Source: Thermoflexus hugenholtzii JAD2
GTDB lineage: Bacteria > Chloroflexota > Anaerolineae > J036 > Brachytrichaceae
Reading direction: 5' to 3'
Assembly (NCBI GenBank): GCA_945877855.1
Contig: CAMDWA010000019.1
Location: 1 to 43,917 of the forward strand
DNA: 43,917 nt
Shown: positions 41,735-43,917 of the stretch, piece after piece
How the letters are laid out: each line of letters starts with the position of its first letter
Numbering within the stretch: position 1 is the first letter of the stretch
Notes under the pieces: model-generated
The model's database searches: none
What the model was told of the DNA's origin: nothing
The model's input: the letters and a program-made list of their open reading frames with translations, nothing else
Made by a program: the position numbers and the translations under genes

Positions 41735-43684
41735 CTACCGACGCAACGCCCCAATAATGGCATCGGCATCATACACACAGCCACCCCACACACCGCCACT
41801 GGCTTGTTGCAATGCCGCCCACAAACGGGTGTCATCGGGCAAAGCAGGGTGAGCGGCAAGGTCGGGGCGCGATGGGCGGGCCGCCAACTGTGCAGCCGCT
41901 GCCGCATAGTCTGCGCCTCCCTCTGCCCCAGCCTCATCACCCACAAAATTAACCGTGCCCACCAAATTTACGCGGTCAATCACAATTTCGATCATATCGC
42001 CGTCACGCAATTTGCCAATTGGCCCGCCCGCCAACGCCTCGGGGCTGACATGCCCAATACAAGCACCTGTGCTCACACCCGAAAACCGCGCATCGGTAAT
42101 CACGGCAACATCTTTGCCCCATTTCAAATGCTTCAAGGCCGATGTCACCTGATACGTCTCCTCCATGCCTGTGCCCATCGGCCCACCACAAATGAGCACA
42201 ATCACATCACCCGGCTTCACCACGCCCGATTTGATGCCCGCTACCGCATCACGCTCGCGGGTAAACACCCGCGCTGGGCCGCGTTTGCGATACACCCCAT
42301 CCGCCCCCACCACATGTGGGTCAATCGCTGTGCTCTTAATAACTGAACCTTCGGGAGCCAAATTACCGGTCGGGAATGTAACCGTGCTGGTAAGGCCACG
42401 TTGTTTCGCCAAATCGGGCGACATAATCACTTGATCCGGCTGCACCCCATCGCGCTCGGTCAATAATTCGCGGAATTTGTGGCGACGCTCCGAAGTCTCC
42501 CATTCAGCCAACACATCGCCGAGGCGCTGTCCGGTTACGGTCAAGGCATCGAGCCGCAACATACCCAAGCCGCGCAAATGCAACATCACTTCGGGCACAC
42601 CACCGGCCAAAAACACCCGCACCGTCGTATGATTTTGCGGCCCATTCGGCAACGCATCGACTAAACGCGGCACTTGGCGGTTAATGGCGTTCCAATCATC
42701 AACCGTTGGGCGGCGCAATTTGGCGGCGTGGGCAATGGCTGGGATGTGCAACAACAAATTGGTGCTACCGCCGAAGGCCGCGTGCACCGCCATTGCGTTG
42801 TGAATTGAATCTGCGGTGAGAATGTGTTTGGTAGTGATGCGATTTTGCTGCAAATGCAAAGCCGCCCGTGCCGAAGCCCGCGCCAACTCTAGCCACACCT
42901 CTTGCCCCGATGGCGCTAAGGCCGAATGCGGCAAGGCCATACCCAACGCCTCGGCCACCACTTGCGAGGTTGCCGCCGTGCCCAAAAATTGGCAGCCACC
43001 ACCCGGCGAGCCACAAGCGCGGCAGCCCATATCTGAGGCATATTCGAGCGTAATTTCACCTTGCGCAAAGCGTGCGCCAATCGTCTGCACCTTACCGGCA
43101 TCTTCGGCATCTTCGGCAGGCAAAGTCACCCCACCCGGCACCAACACACACGGCAAATTGGGTGTGCCAGCCAAGGCCAGCAACATGGCAGGCAGGCCTT
43201 TGTCACAGGTCGCCACACCTACTACCGCCTGCCGCGTCGGCAATGAGCGAATGAGCCGCCGAAACACAATTGCGGCATCGTTGCGGTAAGGCAAGCTGTC
43301 AAACATGCCCGTCGTGCCTTGACTACGTCCATCACAAGGGTCGGTCACATAGCCTGCAAATGGCATCGCATTGTGCTTATGCAACTCTTCGGCAGCGGCT
43401 TGCATTTGCAATCCTACCTCCCAATGCCCGGTATGGTAGCCCAATGCAATGGCTTTGCCGTCAGGGGCGCGAATACCGCCTTGGGTGCTAAGCAATAATA
43501 CTTGGGTGCGCGTCAATTCGGCAGGGTCCCAACCCATACCCACATTTTGCGTCCAGCCAAACAAATCGCCACTCGGCGAATGTAACAACATATCTTCGGT
43601 CAACGGCAAGCTGCCACTGGGGCCGGGGGCGCGGGTCATAAGCTGATAAATATCAGGGGCGAGTAAAACATTAGGCAATGACAT
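41735..43684 (-). CDS. D-xylonate dehydratase, YjhG/YagF type (IlvD/Edd family)
   Basis: 649 residues, close to the 650-odd of E. coli YjhG/Yag[58 protein letters not shown] and [16 protein letters not shown] are near-diagnostic of this branch, and [20 protein letters not shown] gives the third cysteine for the iron-sulfur cluster. GGCVYD ends the protein. It dehydrates D-xylonate to 2-dehydro-3-deoxy-xylonate in pentose oxidation. Its partner genes (dehydrogenase, aldolase) are not in the window. A TATAAC lies 7 nt before the ATG. Confidence 0.92.
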   Translation of the reverse strand: MSLPNVLLAPDIYQLMTRAPGPSGSLPLTEDMLLHSPSGDLFGWTQNVGMGWDPAELTRTQVLLLSTQGGIRAPDGKAIALGYHTGHWEVGLQMQAAAEELHKHNAMPFAGYVTDPCDGRSQGTTGMFDSLPYRNDAAIVFRRLIRSLPTRQAVVGVATCDKGLPAMLLALAGTPNLPCVLVPGGVTLPAEDAEDAGKVQTIGARFAQGEITLEYASDMGCRACGSPGGGCQFLGTAATSQVVAEALGMALPHSALAPSGQEVWLELARASARAALHLQQNRITTKHILTADSIHNAMAVHAAFGGSTNLLLHIPAIAHAAKLRRPTVDDWNAINRQVPRLVDALPNGPQNHTTVRVFLAGGVPEVMLHLRGLGMLRLDALTVTGQRLGDVLAEWETSERRHKFRELLTERDGVQPDQVIMSPDLAKQRGLTSTVTFPTGNLAPEGSVIKSTAIDPHVVGADGVYRKRGPARVFTRERDAVAGIKSGVVKPGDVIVLICGGPMGTGMEETYQVTSALKHLKWGKDVAVITDARFSGVSTGACIGHVSPEALAGGPIGKLRDGDMIEIVIDRVNLVGTVNFVGDEAGAEGGADYAAAAAQLAARPSRPDLAAHPALPDDTRLWAALQQASGGVWGGCVYDADAIIGALRR

Positions 43685-43691
43685 GGTTATG

Positions 43692-43697
43692 GTTATA
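43692..43697 (-). promoter_or_regulatory. Candidate -10 element of the dehydratase gene (TATAAC)
   Basis: In minus-strand sense TATAAC is followed by 7 nt and the ATG; no Shine-Dalgarno. The 233 nt from here to the window end hold no recognisable gene. Confidence 0.4.
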
Positions 43698-43917
43698 TCA
43701 CTTTTTAAATGTAAGAAAACGCAACTTTTCGCCCACGCGCTTATGCTATTTTTAATTTACACTTTAACTTAACAGTAGTTTAGTCTAAAAAAGATTTGAC
43801 AAAATAACCTGAGCGAGTGGCAAATAAAGCCCACTTCGAAACCGAGGCAAGCAAAAGCCAGCGTGAAAGAAACCTCTCACCCTTAAATAAAACTATTTCG
43901 CCTCAAACCAACCCTAA

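Noticed and set aside
1-43917. Anti-phage defence island or prophage
   Set aside because: No nuclease, helicase, reverse transcriptase, toxin pair, integrase or phage structural gene was recognised; the kinase has no defence-type neighbours.

Overview
The window (about 44 kb, roughly 50% GC) looks like chromosomal DNA of a Chloroflexota bacterium. The clues are secreted proteins with long Thr/Pro linkers, RCC1 and PPC surface modules, a zinc-ribbon Ser/Thr kinase with a membrane segment, and core genes of environmental-bacterium type. The class cannot be fixed from this sequence. I see no integrase, transposase, phage gene or CRISPR array.

Layout. 1-9.1 kb: the start of an acyl-CoA carboxylase beta subunit, a double solute-binding lipoprotein, miaA, a PPOX flavoprotein, a glycosyltransferase, a GDSL hydrolase, a class I aminotransferase and a secreted glycosidase. 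9.1-17.2 kb: the accessory surface region. It holds an AIM24-like protein, a membrane Ser/Thr kinase split by one amber codon, an RCC1-repeat exoprotein, a 1-kb gene desert with a decayed histidine kinase and an elaborate 117-nt foldback, and a DUF11-type exoprotein. 17.2-22.3 kb: a NUDIX hydrolase, an alpha/beta hydrolase and a tight five-gene set (YeiH-HAD-AzlC-AzlD-TauE) of export permeases. 22.4-33.9 kb: an ABC-F ATPase, tRNA-Phe, tRNA-Gly and tRNA-Ala, an asparaginase-like Ntn hydrolase, a glycosyltransferase, an N-acetylglutamate synthase fused to argininosuccinate synthase, an M20 peptidase, malQ, a small Gly-rich protein and murQ. 34-43.7 kb: two small glycan/methyltransferase cassettes, an acyl-CoA synthetase, trpB, a GlsB-like membrane protein, an Lrp regulator and a YjhG-type D-xylonate dehydratase.

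Three patterns cut across the genes. First, many gene boundaries carry a long foldback (15-37 bp stems), mostly of unrelated sequence. One 73-nt family occurs twice, and several foldbacks are built from 7- or 8-nt tandem arrays. Second, period-7 DNA also sits in frame inside two housekeeping genes (ABC-F and NAGS-ArgG), with internal 21-nt periodicity that preserves the frame. Third, several genes have no Shine-Dalgarno but a -10-like hexamer 7-11 nt before the start codon, suggesting leaderless transcripts.

The strongest candidates for something undescribed are the 117-nt inverted-repeat element at 14880-14996, whose two arms differ by compensated base-pair changes; the NAGS-ArgG fusion; and the period-7 DNA found both between and inside genes.
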